Source: Spirochaetota bacterium
Lineage (GTDB): Bacteria > Spirochaetota > Spirochaetia > Treponematales > UBA12059
Length of the DNA stretch: 6,208 bases
Assembly (NCBI GenBank): GCA_022709445.1
Contig: JAKLIU010000122.1
Coordinates: forward strand, 1 to 6,208
Reading direction: 5' to 3'
Shown: one piece after another, positions 5,967 through 6,208 of the stretch
Layout: each line of letters starts with the position of its first letter
Numbering within the stretch: the first letter of the stretch is position 1
The notes under the pieces: generated by a model
The model's database searches: none
What the model was told of the DNA's origin: nothing
What the model saw: the letters and a program-made list of their open reading frames with translations, nothing else
Position numbers and translations under genes: made by a program

Positions 5967-5996
5967 ACTATGCTACGCCCGATGCCGCGTGGTCAA
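5967..5996 (-). promoter_or_regulatory. Putative promoter of the glnS-rhodanese-msrC unit
   Basis: TTGACC (5996-5991), an 18-nt spacer and CATAGT (5972-5967) form a sigma70-like promoter in the 79-bp gap after the TraB-family gene, starting 8 nt past its stop codon. Predicted initiation is at a G near 5960, giving a 35-nt leader that begins with the hairpin. An overlapping TAGCAT (5975-5970) would give a 15-nt spacer and is less likely. Confidence 0.45.
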
Positions 5997-6004
5997 GCGC
6001 GGCG

Positions 6005-6208
6005 TCAGCGGAGCAGCCTGAAGCCGCGGGCCTCCAGGAGCTCGATCACCGAGCCCGGCCCCAGGAAGTGGCCCACGCCGGCGAACAGGAACACGTCCTT
6101 CCCTCCCGCCGCGAGGGCGGCGATCTTCCCAGCCCACTCCGCGTTGCGCGAGCCGAAGAGCGCGTCGTTCCACCGGGCCAGCTCGGGTGCGAAGCGCTCG
6201 CTCCGTTC
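6005..6208 (-). CDS. C-terminal end of a TraB/PrgY/GumN-family protein, truncated by window edge
   Basis: The last 67 residues and the TGA stop are present. The segment runs from WNDALFGSRNAEWAGKIAAL into KDVFLFAGVGHFLGPGSVIE, then LLEARGFRLLR. The strand-turn GVGHFLG, followed by a helix and an L-x-x-R-G-F end, is the conserved C-terminal signature of the TraB/Tiki-like fold, where GxGH lies in the predicted active-site region. The NxxW motif is also typical. Members include pheromone-shutdown proteins and the metalloprotease-related Tiki family; many bacterial ones are secreted or lipid-anchored and of unknown function. The N-terminus is outside the window, so export signals cannot be checked. 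It is followed on the same strand by glnS, 79 bp away with its own putative promoter. Confidence 0.8.
   Translation of the reverse strand, partial: ERSERFAPELARWNDALFGSRNAEWAGKIAALAAGGKDVFLFAGVGHFLGPGSVIELLEARGFRLLR

Noticed and set aside
4459..6021. A 520-codon open frame on the plus strand, antisense to glnS
   Set aside because: It lies opposite the unmistakable glnS gene. The product is rich in Val/Ala/Gly/His without a recognisable motif, and long antisense frames are expected in GC-rich coding DNA.

Overview
The window is high-GC bacterial chromosomal DNA (my estimate is the mid 60s percent, not counted) with ordinary gene packing. The organism looks diderm: two proteins carry lipoprotein signal peptides, and the large one belongs to a class of surface or periplasmic beta-helix lipoproteins. 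A glutaminyl-tRNA synthetase implies direct charging of tRNA-Gln. The loose lipobox and the beta-helix lipoprotein with a 'GAYEP' tail resemble spirochaete proteins, but this is a weak guess and no gene here fixes the taxon.

Layout. Positions 1-71 (minus) hold the first 23 codons of a secreted protein that runs off the left edge. It is divergent from rsmG (176-838, plus), the 16S rRNA G527 methyltransferase. rsmG converges, with a 34-bp gap, on a 744-residue lipoprotein gene (873-3107, minus) predicted to fold as a right-handed beta-helix. A 137-bp GC-rich spacer (3108-3244) follows. The remaining genes are all on the minus strand, in transcription order: the 3' end of a TraB/GumN-family gene (6208-6005), glnS (5925-4204), a rhodanese lipoprotein (4207-3740) and a free methionine-(R)-sulfoxide reductase (3718-3245).

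How the genes may work together. glnS, the rhodanese and the Met-sulfoxide reductase form a tight unit (ATGA overlap, then a 21-nt gap), probably one transcript from a promoter between the TraB-family gene and glnS. The downstream pair concerns sulfur chemistry and oxidation repair, one protein envelope-anchored and the other cytosolic. The gene order alone does not prove a shared pathway with glutaminyl-tRNA synthesis.

The most interesting part is regulatory. The predicted glnS leader is only about 35 nt. It consists of a perfect 6-bp GC stem with a 7-nt loop that has CUG, the tRNA-Gln anticodon, exactly at the anticodon positions, followed at once by the Shine-Dalgarno sequence. This suggests a tRNA-mimic operator for GlnRS autoregulation, comparable in principle to E. 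coli thrS. A second repeat could mask the Shine-Dalgarno sequence in longer read-through transcripts. Separately, the divergent pair at the left edge has promoter-like -10 boxes placed so that both mRNAs would begin at or next to their start codons. No RNA genes, mobile elements, CRISPR arrays or convincing intrinsic terminators were seen.
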